Shown: one piece after another, positions 1-7,654 of the stretch
How positions within the stretch are numbered: the first letter of the stretch is position 1
Layout of the letters: each line of letters begins with the position of its first letter
Assembly (NCBI GenBank): GCA_963740255.1
Contig: CAVUDO010000006.1
Span: 558,001 to 622,000 of the forward strand
Length of the DNA stretch: 64,000 nt
Source of the DNA: CAVUDO01 sp963740255
GTDB lineage: Bacteria > Actinomycetota > Actinomycetes > Mycobacteriales > Cryptosporangiaceae
Direction: 5' to 3'
Notes under the pieces: generated by a model
What the model was told of the DNA's origin: nothing
The model's input: the letters and a program-made list of their open reading frames with translations, nothing else
Databases searched by the model: none
Made by a program: the position numbers and the translations under genes

Positions 1-626
1 TCGACGATCCCGGTCTTGCTGTGCGAGTAGCCGACCTTGGTCTCGAGGACCGAGGCGCCGACAGCCGGCACGGCGACGGGAAGGCCGACGCCCGGGATCG
101 CCACGACGCTCGCGATGCCCGCGGCCGAGTTGGTCAGCTGGACCGGGCCGGTGGGCTTCGCGGTGCCGTCGTTCCAGCGCGCGCTGGACTTGAGCTCCCC
201 GACGCCGACCTTCAGCAGGCCGAGGTCCAGCGCGAGCACGTCCAGCTCGGTCGCCGCCGGGTTGTCCGGCGCCGCCGTCTGCGCAATCGAGTTCTTCGGC
301 AGTTCCAGGACGGTGTTGCCGGCCAGGGCTGCCTTGAGGATGGCGGCCTCAGACCTGGACTGGGGGCTGCCGGCACTGTTCACACCGCTCGCGGCGTGGG
401 AAACCTTCACATCGGCCAGGGACGCTCCGTTGAGCGCGCCCAGGGCCGTGCCGCTGAGCACATCCACGTGGACCAGGGTGGCCGAGGACGCGGCACTGTA
501 TGCGGGGGCGGGGTTGGCGGAGGCCGGCGCAGCGATCCCGACCGAGGCGGCGACGATGGCGACGACGAAGCCGGCCGCCGTGAGCCGCGGCAGACCGGGA
601 CGTGGTCGACGAGACCTTAGGGACAT
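1..626 (-). CDS. Secreted hypothetical protein (N-terminal part, runs off window)
   Basis: The reading frame is open on the minus strand from the ATG at 626 to the window edge, about 208 codons, so the C-terminus is missing. The start is supported by an AGGTGA Shine-Dalgarno 8 nt upstream (complement of 635-640). Residues 1-40 form a signal peptide: Arg-rich start (MSLRSRRPRPGLPR), a hydrophobic core AAGFVVAIVAASVGIAA and an ASA cleavage site. The mature part is rich in Ala, Val, Ser and Asn, with few charges and no Cys, as in extracellular beta-rich actinobacterial proteins. I do not recognise the family. Secretion is well supported; function is unknown. Confidence 0.7.
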   Translation of the reverse strand, partial: MSLRSRRPRPGLPRLTAAGFVVAIVAASVGIAAPASANPAPAYSAASSATLVHVDVLSGTALGALNGASLADVKVSHAASGVNSAGSPQSRSEAAILKAALAGNTVLELPKNSIAQTAAPDNPAATELDVLALDLGLLKVGVGELKSSARWNDGTAKPTGPVQLTNSAAGIASVVAIPGVGLPVAVPAVGASVLETKVGYSHSKTGIV

Positions 627-1023
627 GAGGGGATTCACCTGTTCTCGAGTTTGACAGTCTCCCGCGCTCAACGACCTAGTCGACCGTTGGTGACGGGTGG
701 GAACAATGCGCACGACGATAACCTTGACGCGGGGATGTTAACTCATCCGTTCGGCCACGATAGAGGGCATCAGCGAGATTCACCAGATGGTCATCCGCGC
801 TGGGGGTTTTCGGCTGTTATATCCGATCCTTGGAGGCCGAACTACGCCTGTGGCGCCCGTTGCGAGGCCCCGGTGTGTCGTCGTCGGCAGCGTGTCGCGC
901 CTCTGCCGCATCCGACGGCCGACACCAACGTGTTACGTAGTCGTGTCAGCGTTGTTGTACGGGCTTGCCGCCCGCTTGTCAGGCCCTGGCGGTCCCGGCC
1001 GAAGGTTCGGGGAGACTGGCGGC
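627..1023. other. Divergent intergenic region, about 400 bp
   Basis: It lies between the divergent secreted-protein and Nudix genes, so it should hold promoters for both. Short open frames here lack codon bias. AT-richer patches occur near 715-745 and 805-830. I see no convincing repeat, operator or RNA structure. Confidence 0.4.
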
Positions 1024-1584
1024 ATGGAGACAGCGGCTGATGCGGAGTTCGAGCAGGTCACGACCCGTGAGGTCTACCGCAATCCCTGGCTGGCGGTGCG
1101 GGAGGACACCTTCGCCCGCCCGGACGGCACCACCGGTATCTACGGTGTGATCGACAAGCGGGACTTCGCGGTGGTGGTCCCGTACGACCGCAACGGCTTC
1201 CATCTGGTCGAGCAGTACCGGTACCCGGTCGGCGAGCGGTGCTGGGAGTTCCCGCAGGGGAGCTGGCCGCCCGGCCACCCGGGGGAGGACGGCGCGGCGT
1301 TGGCCCGGGCCGAGCTCGCGGAGGAGACAGGCCTCCGTGCGGGTGCCCTGAGCCGCCTCGGGTGCCTGCACACCGCGTCCGGGGTGATGAGCCAGCGCTA
1401 CGACGTGTACCTCGCCACCGACCTCACCCCCGGCGACCACGCCCGCGAGGCGTCGGAAGCCGACATGCGGCAGCGCTGGGTGTCGCGGGCGGAGTTCGAG
1501 ACGATGCTGCGGGCCGGAGAGGTCCGCGACTCCCAGACCGCGGCCGCGTACGCGCTCTTCCAACTGGTCGTCCCCGGCGGCTGA
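1024..1584 (+). CDS. Nudix hydrolase (ADP-ribose pyrophosphatase-like)
   Basis: 186 aa. The fold is Nudix: after strands carrying VVPYDRNGFHLVEQYRYPVG comes a Nudix-box segment ending AELAEETGL (about residues 97-105), which supplies the metal-binding acids. The box is slightly degenerate: the Arg of the usual RE-x-x-EE motif is Ala, and the loop before it has an insertion (GSWPPGHPGED). The FPQGSW and late TASGVMSQRYDVYLA segments resemble ADP-ribose/NDP-sugar pyrophosphatases. It probably hydrolyses a nucleoside diphosphate linked to another moiety in the cytosol; the substrate is not certain. An open frame extends upstream, but ATG 1024 has a GGAGA 8 nt before it and the protein signature begins here. 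It is monocistronic by spacing. Confidence 0.85.
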   Translation: METAADAEFEQVTTREVYRNPWLAVREDTFARPDGTTGIYGVIDKRDFAVVVPYDRNGFHLVEQYRYPVGERCWEFPQGSWPPGHPGEDGAALARAELAEETGLRAGALSRLGCLHTASGVMSQRYDVYLATDLTPGDHAREASEADMRQRWVSRAEFETMLRAGEVRDSQTAAAYALFQLVVPGG

Positions 1585-1615
1585 GTGCGTCGTGGCCGGC
1601 CGACAGGTGACGCGG

Positions 1616-1822
1616 TCAGCCGCCGCCGAGCTTGGGGCGGACGGCGTAGGCAGGCAGCACGATCGCCTGGGCGACGACGGTGTGCTCGCCGTCGTGGGCG
1701 ATGGCCGGCGATCCGTACAGCTCGTACCCCTCGTCCAGGGCGGCGCTCACCCTCTCGCAGAACTCCGCGTCGTCCGGACCGGTGAGCAGGCGGTACCGCA
1801 GCCGCTGCCGCAGGTGCTCCAT
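1616..1822 (-). CDS. DUF1737 domain protein
   Basis: 68 aa. The core LLTGPDDAEFCERVSAALDE followed by GYELYGSPAIAHDG matches the small DUF1737 family, whose members are short soluble proteins of unknown function. Translation is taken from ATG 1822, which has a strong GGAGG Shine-Dalgarno (complement of 1827-1831); the open frame extends 38 codons further upstream but that part is low-complexity Arg/Pro and unlikely to be translated. It is convergent with the Nudix gene and the two stops are about 30 nt apart. Confidence 0.8.
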   Translation of the reverse strand: MEHLRQRLRYRLLTGPDDAEFCERVSAALDEGYELYGSPAIAHDGEHTVVAQAIVLPAYAVRPKLGGG

Positions 1823-1938
1823 CGGGCCTCCAGTGCTGGGTTCGGTGCCCACCGTAGGCGGTGCGCGGCGGGGCCGCAGGCGGCGCGCGGCAGCGATTCG
1901 GTGTCGGCGTCCGGACCCGTTAGACTTGCCCGGCACCC

Positions 1939-2012
1939 GCCGCCTTAGCTCAGTCGGCCAGAGCGACGCACTCGTAATGCGTAGGTCCGGGGTTCGATTC
2001 CCCGAGGCGGCT
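1939..2012 (+). tRNA. tRNA-Thr (anticodon CGU)
   Basis: The cloverleaf folds fully. The acceptor stem GCCGCCT pairs with AGGCGGC, the D-stem is GCTC/GAGC, the anticodon stem ACGCA/TGCGT encloses loop CTCGTAA with anticodon CGT at 1973-1975, and the T-arm is CGGGG-TTCGATT-CCCCG with discriminator T at 2012. CCA is not encoded. Tyrosine integrases often use tRNA 3' ends; the motif AGGCGGCTC recurs about 50 nt downstream, but I find no intact integrase next to it. Confidence 0.97.
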
Positions 2013-2044
2013 CAAGTTTTGACTGCGGAAACGCACTACTCAAT

Positions 2045-2278
2045 GTGGAGAGTCAGAAAGGCGGCTCTTTCGCTTGGGGGCACCGTGGGGGCACCGGCCT
2101 CTCGGTATCTGCGGCGGTCTCCGCTGAGGCTGCCGAGGTGTGGGAGCGCCTGGAGAACGACCGTGACGCGGCCAAGGCCGGCGCCGTCCCGGCCGAACTG
2201 CGCGCCGGCAAAGACCAGCACCCGACATGGCGGGAACTGCGTAGCGAGCCGTCGGCATCGCCGACGAGGCGACGCTGA
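2045..2278 (+). CDS. Possible gene fragment downstream of tRNA-Thr
   Basis: A 77-codon frame starting with GTG. Its second half (AEVWERLENDRDAAK followed by AGAVPAELRAGKDQHPTWREL) has the charge pattern and GC-rich wobble bases of real actinobacterial coding sequence, while the first 20 codons do not. No Shine-Dalgarno precedes the GTG. I recognise no family. It may be the 3' remnant of a gene broken when something integrated next to the tRNA, or chance. The rest of 2013-2412 shows nothing else I can support. Confidence 0.25.
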   Translation: MESQKGGSFAWGHRGGTGLSVSAAVSAEAAEVWERLENDRDAAKAGAVPAELRAGKDQHPTWRELRSEPSASPTRRR

Positions 2279-2412
2279 GCAGTTCGGACACGCCCGTTCG
2301 GACTGCTGGTCGGCCGGCCGGTGCTGTCTAGCATGTGCGCCAGGGGGTCAGGGTGGGGCCCGGACGGTCGTGTGCCTCACATCGCCCGTGGATCGAGCAG
2401 GGGGAGAACCGG

Positions 2413-2592
2413 ATGGCGAAGTTCGAGGTCTACAAGAACGCGAAGGGCGAGTTCCGTTGGCGGCTCAAGTCCGGCAACGGGCAGACGATCGCGACCGGCG
2501 GCGAGGGCTACACCTCCAAGTCCGGGGTGCTCAACGGCATCGCTGCCGTCCAGCGTGACGCCCCCGGGGCATCCACCGACGACCAGACCTGA
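2413..2592 (+). CDS. DUF1508 (YegP-type) protein
   Basis: 59 aa. The sequence MAKFEVYKNAKGEFRWRLKS followed by GNGQTIATGGEGYTSKSGVLNGI is a single copy of the DUF1508/YegP repeat: a small beta-beta-alpha unit with the conserved FRWRLK and an Ser/Thr-rich turn before the helix. The function of the family is not established. The start at ATG 2413 has GGGGAG 6 nt upstream; upstream in-frame codons are not needed. A perfect 9-bp hairpin follows immediately after the stop, so this is probably a single-gene transcript. Confidence 0.85.
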   Translation: MAKFEVYKNAKGEFRWRLKSGNGQTIATGGEGYTSKSGVLNGIAAVQRDAPGASTDDQT

Positions 2593-2593
2593 C

Positions 2594-2615
2594 CCGCTCC
2601 CGGGGGCGGGAGCGG
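2594..2615 (+). terminator. Hairpin terminator after the DUF1508 gene
   Basis: CCGCTCCCG (2594-2602), GGGG loop, CGGGAGCGG (2607-2615): a perfect 9-bp GC-rich stem starting 2 nt after the stop codon. It lacks a T-tract, which is usual for actinobacterial hairpin terminators. Confidence 0.7.
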
Positions 2616-2842
2616 CCGGTCACCGGGCCGGCTGTTCCCGCCCCCGGAGGCCGGGGGGCCGGTTCCGGACGGACAGTGTCCAGATTTCCGACCGTGGTGT
2701 CGATTAACGCCCTACTGGGCACCGAGACGGCCACCCCCGTGCCGGTGCGGGACGGCGAGCGGGTCGTCTGGAGTACGACCAGATGCCCGGCGGCGTGCCG
2801 GCCTGACGCCGGACGAGGCGCAGGTCGACGAGCGGGCGGGCA

Positions 2843-2980
2843 GTCGACTCCGTCGAAGCGGTGTGCCGCGAGGAATGGGTCGGCTGCCCGCCACGCTCGT
2901 CCGTCACCTCGGCGACCTGGACCTCGCCGAGGAGGTCGCCGCCGACGCGATCGTCGCGGCCTTGCGGCATTGCAATGCCT
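2843..2980 (+). pseudogene. Remnant of an ECF RNA polymerase sigma factor (region 2)
   Basis: Two adjacent frames carry consecutive pieces of a sigma-70 region 2. The frame from 2843 reads VDSVEAVCREEW; a neighbouring frame then reads RLPATLVRHLGDLDLAEEVA and DAIVAALRHC up to about 2980. Together they match the start of SigJ/YlaC-like ECF sigma factors, in which GDLDLAEE…DAxVAAL is typical. A frameshift near 2880 separates the pieces, and nothing sigma-like follows. I read it as a decayed 5' fragment. The rest of 2616-3166 shows no other gene. Confidence 0.5.
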
Positions 2981-3166
2981 TGGTGTGCGCCCAACGAGCC
3001 TCGCGTTGCCGCTTACCGACCGTCACAGGAGGGTTGTCGCCCAGAGGGGCCAGACTCTTATCGGGAGACAACGCGAGTGTTTGTCATTTTGCCGTAGATT
3101 CGGTCGTTACTGACCCCGTCGGGAGCGCGAACGCAGTCGGGAGGTTTGCTGATCAGGGAGCGTGGT

Positions 3167-5257
3167 GTGCCCGAAGGCGACCAGGGCGTCCGGAACGAGA
3201 TTTCGGGTCAGGTCATCGGACCTGCGGTGATGGCGGGCCGAATCGATCAGATCAATGTCCGCATGCCTGCACCGGCGCCGACGGGTGTTCCGTGGCAGGT
3301 GCCTGCTGCGCCGGCCGTATTCGTGAATCGTGTCGCGGAAGTCCGGGCGATGGGCGGTCTGCTGGAGGAGACGGAGGCCGGTACCGCGCCGGTGGTGATG
3401 GTGCTCAGCGGGTTGCGCGGTGTCGGCAAGAGCGTGGTTGGCCGCCACTGGGCGCAGGCGATGCGGGATCGGTTCACCGGCGGGCAGTTCTACGTCGACT
3501 TCGGCTCGCTTCGCCACCGTGGTGGTGTCGAGGTCAGCGACGTTCTCGGTGGGTTCCTCCGGGCGCTCGGGGTCCACGAGGAGTGGATTCCGGCGACTCT
3601 GGTGGAGCGGGCCGCGCTGTTCCGGTCGCGGACGGCCGAACGCCCCGTACTGGTGTTACTCGATGACGCGCGTACCGCTGCGGAGGTGATGCCCCTACTG
3701 CCTGCCTCGGCGGGCAGCGTGGTGTTGGTGACGACCGACCACCATCTGGACGAGCTGATCACGGGAGGTGCCCGGTCAGTGCCGCTGGAACCGTTGGACG
3801 CCGCACACGGCGCGGCCCTGTTGGAGAGGATGATTGGGGCTGACCGGGTGGCCGTCGAGCCAGCCGAGGTCGCGAGCCTGGTGCGGTTGTGCGCGGGGCT
3901 GCCGGTGGCGTTGTGCGTGGTCGGTGCTCGGCTGGTCAAGCACCGCCGCTGGCCGCTGGCCAGGATGGTCGCGGAACTGAGAGACGCTGACAGCCGCCTG
4001 GACAGGTTGTCGACGGTCGAGGCCGTCTTCGACACGGCGTACGCGGACCTGCCTGCCGAGGTGGCTCGGTTCTACCGGAGGATGGGCCTGCACCCGGGTC
4101 CGGACTTCGACGCGAACGCCGCCGCTGTGCTCGCCGGCGTCTCGACCGCTGCGGCCCAGGATTTCCTGGACTCGTTGGGGGATGCGCATCTGATCGAGAG
4201 CGGTGACGGCGAGCGGCACCAGTTCCACGGTCTCGTACGGCTGCACGCGAGCCGACGGGCTTCGGAAGAACTTCTCGGGGAGGAGAGCACCCGCCGCCTG
4301 TTCGACTGGTACCTGGTGGTCGCGTCGGCCGCCGACCAGGCGGTGATGGGCGCCCGGATGAGGTTGGCTGACCACGACGCGCCAGATCCGTCGCTATCCC
4401 CGGCGCTCACGACACCGGCCGAGGGCATCGACTGGCTGGAGACCGAAAGGCACAACCTCCTCGCCGCCGTACGAGGCTCGGCCGCGCGCGGTTGGGACGA
4501 CCTGGCCTGGCAGCTCTGCGAACCGCTCTGGGTGCTCTACCAGCATTACCCACATCATGCCGACTGGATCGAGTCGCACCGGCTCGCGGTCGAGTCGGCG
4601 CGTCGCTGTGGCGACCTGCGGGCCCAGGCGCGGATGCGCTGCCAACTGGCCCGCGCGTACCTCGAACTGTCCAGGCTCGACGAGGCTCACACAGAACTGG
4701 TCGGAGCCCTGGACGGTGCCCGGGCTTCTGGCGACCGGCGCCTGGAGGCGTCCGTGGTGGAGTTCACCGGCCTCCTTCAGGACGCGCGGGGCGACCACGA
4801 GGCTGCGGTCGAGGCATTCGACCAGGCGCGAGAGATCAACGAGTCGATCGGCAGCCGGCGCGGTATGGCGCTGCAGATGTACCTGCTGGGCCGGTCGCTC
4901 GGCCGTGCCGGCCGGCACGAGGAGGCGATCGACGCACTGGAGGCGGCGCTGCCCCTGTTCGACGAACTGGCCGACGAGCGGACGGCGGCGCACGTCACGA
5001 CCAGCCTCGGGAGCGCATACCTGAGTGTGGGGCGGCACGACGCGGCGCGGGTCGCGCTCACCCGGGCAGTAGAGATCCTCCGGGGCCGTCACCTTCCAGT
5101 CCAGGAGGCCGAGGCACTGGAGGTGCTCGCCGAGGTGGCCCGGGTCGCGGGGGATGCCGAGGTGGCCGGAACGTGCCTACGACGCGCAATGGATCTGTAT
5201 GCGGTCACGGGCAGCCCGCACGCCGATCGGCTGCGTCAGATGCTGTCCGAAGCCTGA
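3167..5257 (+). CDS. STAND NTPase: NB-ARC domain with TPR repeats and an N-terminal amyloid-like motif
   Basis: 696 aa. The NB-ARC ATPase has Walker A GLRGVGKS (about residues 82-89), Walker B VLLDDA (about 163-168) and the GLPVAL motif (about 244-249), followed by a winged-helix-like segment. From about residue 440 on, Ala/Leu/Arg-rich helical pairs (for example LGRAGRHEEAIDALEAALPL) are TPR repeats. It resembles the AfsR/SARP family without the DNA-binding domain. Residues 10-31 hold NEISGQVIGPAVMAGRI, a Gly-spaced hydrophobic/Gln motif like the amyloid signalling motifs of bacterial NLR-type proteins. GTG 3167 is preferred because GGGAG lies 6 nt upstream; a TTG at 3146 is possible. The 3' end overlaps the convergent gene by 22 nt. 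Probably a sensor that oligomerises on ligand binding (inference). Confidence 0.85.
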   Translation: MPEGDQGVRNEISGQVIGPAVMAGRIDQINVRMPAPAPTGVPWQVPAAPAVFVNRVAEVRAMGGLLEETEAGTAPVVMVLSGLRGVGKSVVGRHWAQAMRDRFTGGQFYVDFGSLRHRGGVEVSDVLGGFLRALGVHEEWIPATLVERAALFRSRTAERPVLVLLDDARTAAEVMPLLPASAGSVVLVTTDHHLDELITGGARSVPLEPLDAAHGAALLERMIGADRVAVEPAEVASLVRLCAGLPVALCVVGARLVKHRRWPLARMVAELRDADSRLDRLSTVEAVFDTAYADLPAEVARFYRRMGLHPGPDFDANAAAVLAGVSTAAAQDFLDSLGDAHLIESGDGERHQFHGLVRLHASRRASEELLGEESTRRLFDWYLVVASAADQAVMGARMRLADHDAPDPSLSPALTTPAEGIDWLETERHNLLAAVRGSAARGWDDLAWQLCEPLWVLYQHYPHHADWIESHRLAVESARRCGDLRAQARMRCQLARAYLELSRLDEAHTELVGALDGARASGDRRLEASVVEFTGLLQDARGDHEAAVEAFDQAREINESIGSRRGMALQMYLLGRSLGRAGRHEEAIDALEAALPLFDELADERTAAHVTTSLGSAYLSVGRHDAARVALTRAVEILRGRHLPVQEAEALEVLAEVARVAGDAEVAGTCLRRAMDLYAVTGSPHADRLRQMLSEA

Positions 5258-6942
5258 ACGGTCGAGAGGCGGACCACCACGGCCGCGCCTCGGACACGGA
5301 CGGTGAAGCCGCGGTGGAGAGTGTCGGCGGAGTGACCAGCCGCCAGGCAGGCGTAGACCGCTGAGGCGACCAGTGCGGGATCGGCCCCAGGCCAGTGGGT
5401 CGGCTCGACCTCCGCGCGGCAGAGCGGTCCGTGTCGGATGCGTATGAGCCAGCCATCCGGCGTGGTCAGGTCGCAGGCCAGGAACGCACCGAGGGACTCT
5501 TCCAGTGCCTGGGAGGTCCACGCCGACCCGGGCGGATCTGTCGGCGCAGCGTGGCGGCGGATCAGCACTGCGGCGCTCTGCTGAAGGCGTCGGTCACGTT
5601 CGCCGGTGTCCACCGCGAGATGTCGCCGAGTCGCGGAGCCGGCCTCGACGGCGGTCACCGCCGCCGGGTAACGGCACAGCGTGACCGCGGTCCGGGCTCC
5701 TAGCGGTTGAAGGCGGGTGTCGACGTGGTAGGCGGTCACGTCGTTGCGCTCCGGTGCCGGGTTGGGCACCGGCAGCGAGGACAGCGGTTCGGGCGGCTCC
5801 GGAAGCTCCAACAGGCCGTACATCAGTTCACGCAGCAGGTGCAGGGATTCCCCGGCGACAGCGAAGGCGCCACCACTGAACTCAGTAGACGAGGCGGAGA
5901 CAGCGGTGTCTGTCATGGTCTGGCTGATCTGTTCGGCCAGTGACCGGTGCGCGTCCAGATGCGGTGTGACCGACCCGAGCGCGGCCATCGGCGTGTCCGG
6001 AACAACCTCCTCGACCGCGAAGGCCCCCAGCAGGACCGGTTTGCCCATCGCGGCGGCGTAGAAGGTCACCGAGCCATGGTCGCCCAAGACACAGTCAGCC
6101 GCGATCAGGGCAGCGCGCCACCCCTCACGCGGCGGAATGAGAAGCAACCCGGCCTCCTGCGCGGCGGCCAGCCAGGACCGGACCTGCCAGCCACCGTGGG
6201 CGGACCAGACGTTCGGATGTAGAACTGCGGCGACCCTGTACTCGTCCGCGGGCAGTGCCGCGAGCAGCCGGGCCGGAAGGTCGGGAGCACGACCAAGCAG
6301 GGAACCCGACCCCCACGTCGAGGTGAACACCACCAGCCTCTGCCCATCGGCCACGTCGAGTGCCCGGCGGTACCTGTTCCGCCGCGACGAGCTGGCGAGC
6401 AGCCGGTCGAAGCAGGGGTCACCAGCTACGACTGCCGCTCCGACCGCTTCGGGACAGTCCCGTGCCAGTCGCGTCAACTGTTCGGCATGAGACAGAACGA
6501 CCGCGGTGGCGATCATCTGGCCGTCGCGTAACAACTCGCGGCGGGTCAGCGGAGCTTCGCCATTCGCCGGGTCGCGGTGTTTGTGATAACCCGCGCCATG
6601 TGGCACCACGATCAGTGGCGCTCGGAGCTTGTGAAGGTCGCCGTTGTGACTGGCCGAGATCGCCAAGTCGAACGTTGTCCCCACTGCCTGCCGCCACGGT
6701 ACGACGCGGGCGTCGGCTTCGGAGAGCATCTCCATCACGCCGTCCTCGAACGCCGAGCCGCCGCACACGGTGAAGAACACCTGGACGCGCGTGTCACCTC
6801 GCAGCGCCGCCAGCACATCGAAGACACGTGCCGTGGACGCGACCGTCCGAGCCACCGCCAGGACGGTCCGGCGGCCAGCCACCGTCGCCCAACGACGTGC
6901 GCCCCTACCTGACCAACTGCCGAACGGAGCATCGCTCCTCAC
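5236..6942 (-). CDS. Glycosyltransferase-like protein (CDP-glycerol glycerophosphotransferase / GT-B fold)
   Basis: 568 aa. The N-terminal half begins with RTVLAVARTVASTARVFDVL, a Rossmann-like start, and contains PHGAGYHKH (about residue 114). Around residue 270 is DCVLGDHGSVTFYAAAMGKP, the sugar-nucleotide/CDP-polyol site signature of GT-B transferases such as TagF-like enzymes. The C-terminal 160 residues form a second, unrecognised domain. No signal peptide or membrane segment is seen, so it acts in the cytosol. The start is GTG 6942, 18 nt after an in-frame stop; the Shine-Dalgarno is weak. It shares strand with the small amyloid-motif gene upstream and overlaps the STAND gene tail to tail. 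The substrate is unknown; homologues are often annotated as translation initiation factor 2, which I think is wrong. Confidence 0.65.
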   Translation of the reverse strand: MRSDAPFGSWSGRGARRWATVAGRRTVLAVARTVASTARVFDVLAALRGDTRVQVFFTVCGGSAFEDGVMEMLSEADARVVPWRQAVGTTFDLAISASHNGDLHKLRAPLIVVPHGAGYHKHRDPANGEAPLTRRELLRDGQMIATAVVLSHAEQLTRLARDCPEAVGAAVVAGDPCFDRLLASSSRRNRYRRALDVADGQRLVVFTSTWGSGSLLGRAPDLPARLLAALPADEYRVAAVLHPNVWSAHGGWQVRSWLAAAQEAGLLLIPPREGWRAALIAADCVLGDHGSVTFYAAAMGKPVLLGAFAVEEVVPDTPMAALGSVTPHLDAHRSLAEQISQTMTDTAVSASSTEFSGGAFAVAGESLHLLRELMYGLLELPEPPEPLSSLPVPNPAPERNDVTAYHVDTRLQPLGARTAVTLCRYPAAVTAVEAGSATRRHLAVDTGERDRRLQQSAAVLIRRHAAPTDPPGSAWTSQALEESLGAFLACDLTTPDGWLIRIRHGPLCRAEVEPTHWPGADPALVASAVYACLAAGHSADTLHRGFTVRVRGAAVVVRLSTVQASDSI

Positions 6943-6965
6943 GGCCAGTTCCGACCAGACTCAGG

Positions 6966-7036
6966 CCTGCCGCCTGCCGCCTGCCGCCTGCCGCCTGCCG
7001 CCTGCCGCCTGCCGCCTGCCGCCTGCCGCCTGCCGC
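6966..7036. repeat. Ten-copy heptamer tandem repeat
   Basis: Ten perfect head-to-tail copies of CCTGCCG (6966-7035) plus one base. On the minus strand it sits 24 nt before the GTG of the glycosyltransferase-like gene and just after an AT-rich patch (7037-7056, TACAATAATATAAT on the minus strand) that could be a promoter -10 region. A perfect array this uniform is prone to slippage. Confidence 0.95.
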
Positions 7037-7215
7037 GATTATATTATTGTATCCCATTTCTGCTTTTAGCCCTTCGGTGTCCACGTTGCTCGGAATCCAA
7101 CGGCGACACGACGAATGGCTCAAAGATCTACCGTGAAACCGAGCGAGTCTCGACGGAGGCTGCGGCAGCTCAGCGAGCAGCGTATTCCGACGCCTGTCAC
7201 CCGCGACGCCAACGG

Positions 7216-7602
7216 TTAGCCGAAGGTGATCGGTCCGGAAAAGTCCCGACCTTGTACAACGTTGCCTTGGACCTGGGCGTCGCCCGCGATCACATTCGTG
7301 ACGCGATTGTCCGGCGGGCAAAGCGCCTGAGCCTCGTCAACCCAGCTCCGCAGTGCACCGGCGAAGGCGGAATCACGTTCGGCGGCCACCACGAGGGTTT
7401 CCGCCGTCATCTGGACACGAGACGCGTCTGAGGGACTGGCTTCCAGCTCCGCAACGGCATGTACAGCCTCAGAATCCCGGTCGAACGTACGACGGACGAG
7501 ATCGACCAACGACCGCCACGCCTGCTTACCAGCCTCACCGGCTACCCCGTTGACCAACGGCATCACCGCGGTGGCAAGGATCGTCGCTGTGATCGGCTCC
7601 AT
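7216..7602 (-). CDS. Small protein with C-terminal amyloid/RHIM-like motif
   Basis: 128 aa. Residues 1-100 are a helical, acidic domain: a hydrophobic start (MEPITATILATAVMPLVNGV), then AGEAGKQAWRSLVDLVRR and further amphipathic helices. The C-terminus ends with NVVQGRDFSGPITFG after a related NVIAGDAQVQG, i.e. a Gly-punctuated Val/Gln motif like those of bacterial amyloid signalling sequences and the mammalian RHIM. Small actinobacterial proteins with this architecture are familiar to me as uncharacterised. ATG 7602 has a GGAGGG Shine-Dalgarno about 4 nt upstream. The downstream same-strand gene is the glycosyltransferase-like protein, and a STAND protein with a comparable motif lies beyond. 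Likely an adaptor or effector of that sensor (inference). Confidence 0.7.
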   Translation of the reverse strand: MEPITATILATAVMPLVNGVAGEAGKQAWRSLVDLVRRTFDRDSEAVHAVAELEASPSDASRVQMTAETLVVAAERDSAFAGALRSWVDEAQALCPPDNRVTNVIAGDAQVQGNVVQGRDFSGPITFG

Positions 7603-7654
7603 CCGCCCTCCCTCTCGCTCCCGGGAGGTGAGCGTACCGGCACCTGTTCTCCCG

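Noticed and set aside
2013..2412. Integrase remnant downstream of tRNA-Thr
   Set aside because: A 9-nt repeat of the tRNA 3' end occurs (AGGCGGCTC), and the minus strand has a short GAPTVPPSERAAFLTL frame, but I see no catalytic integrase motif. The repeat is too short to call an attachment site.
4492..5364. 290-codon frame overlapping the TPR part of the STAND gene in another frame
   Set aside because: It has Arg/Gly/Pro-biased composition from GC-rich frame shadowing and no Shine-Dalgarno.
6966..7036. Heptamer array as a CRISPR
   Set aside because: Units are 7 nt with no spacers and there are no cas genes.
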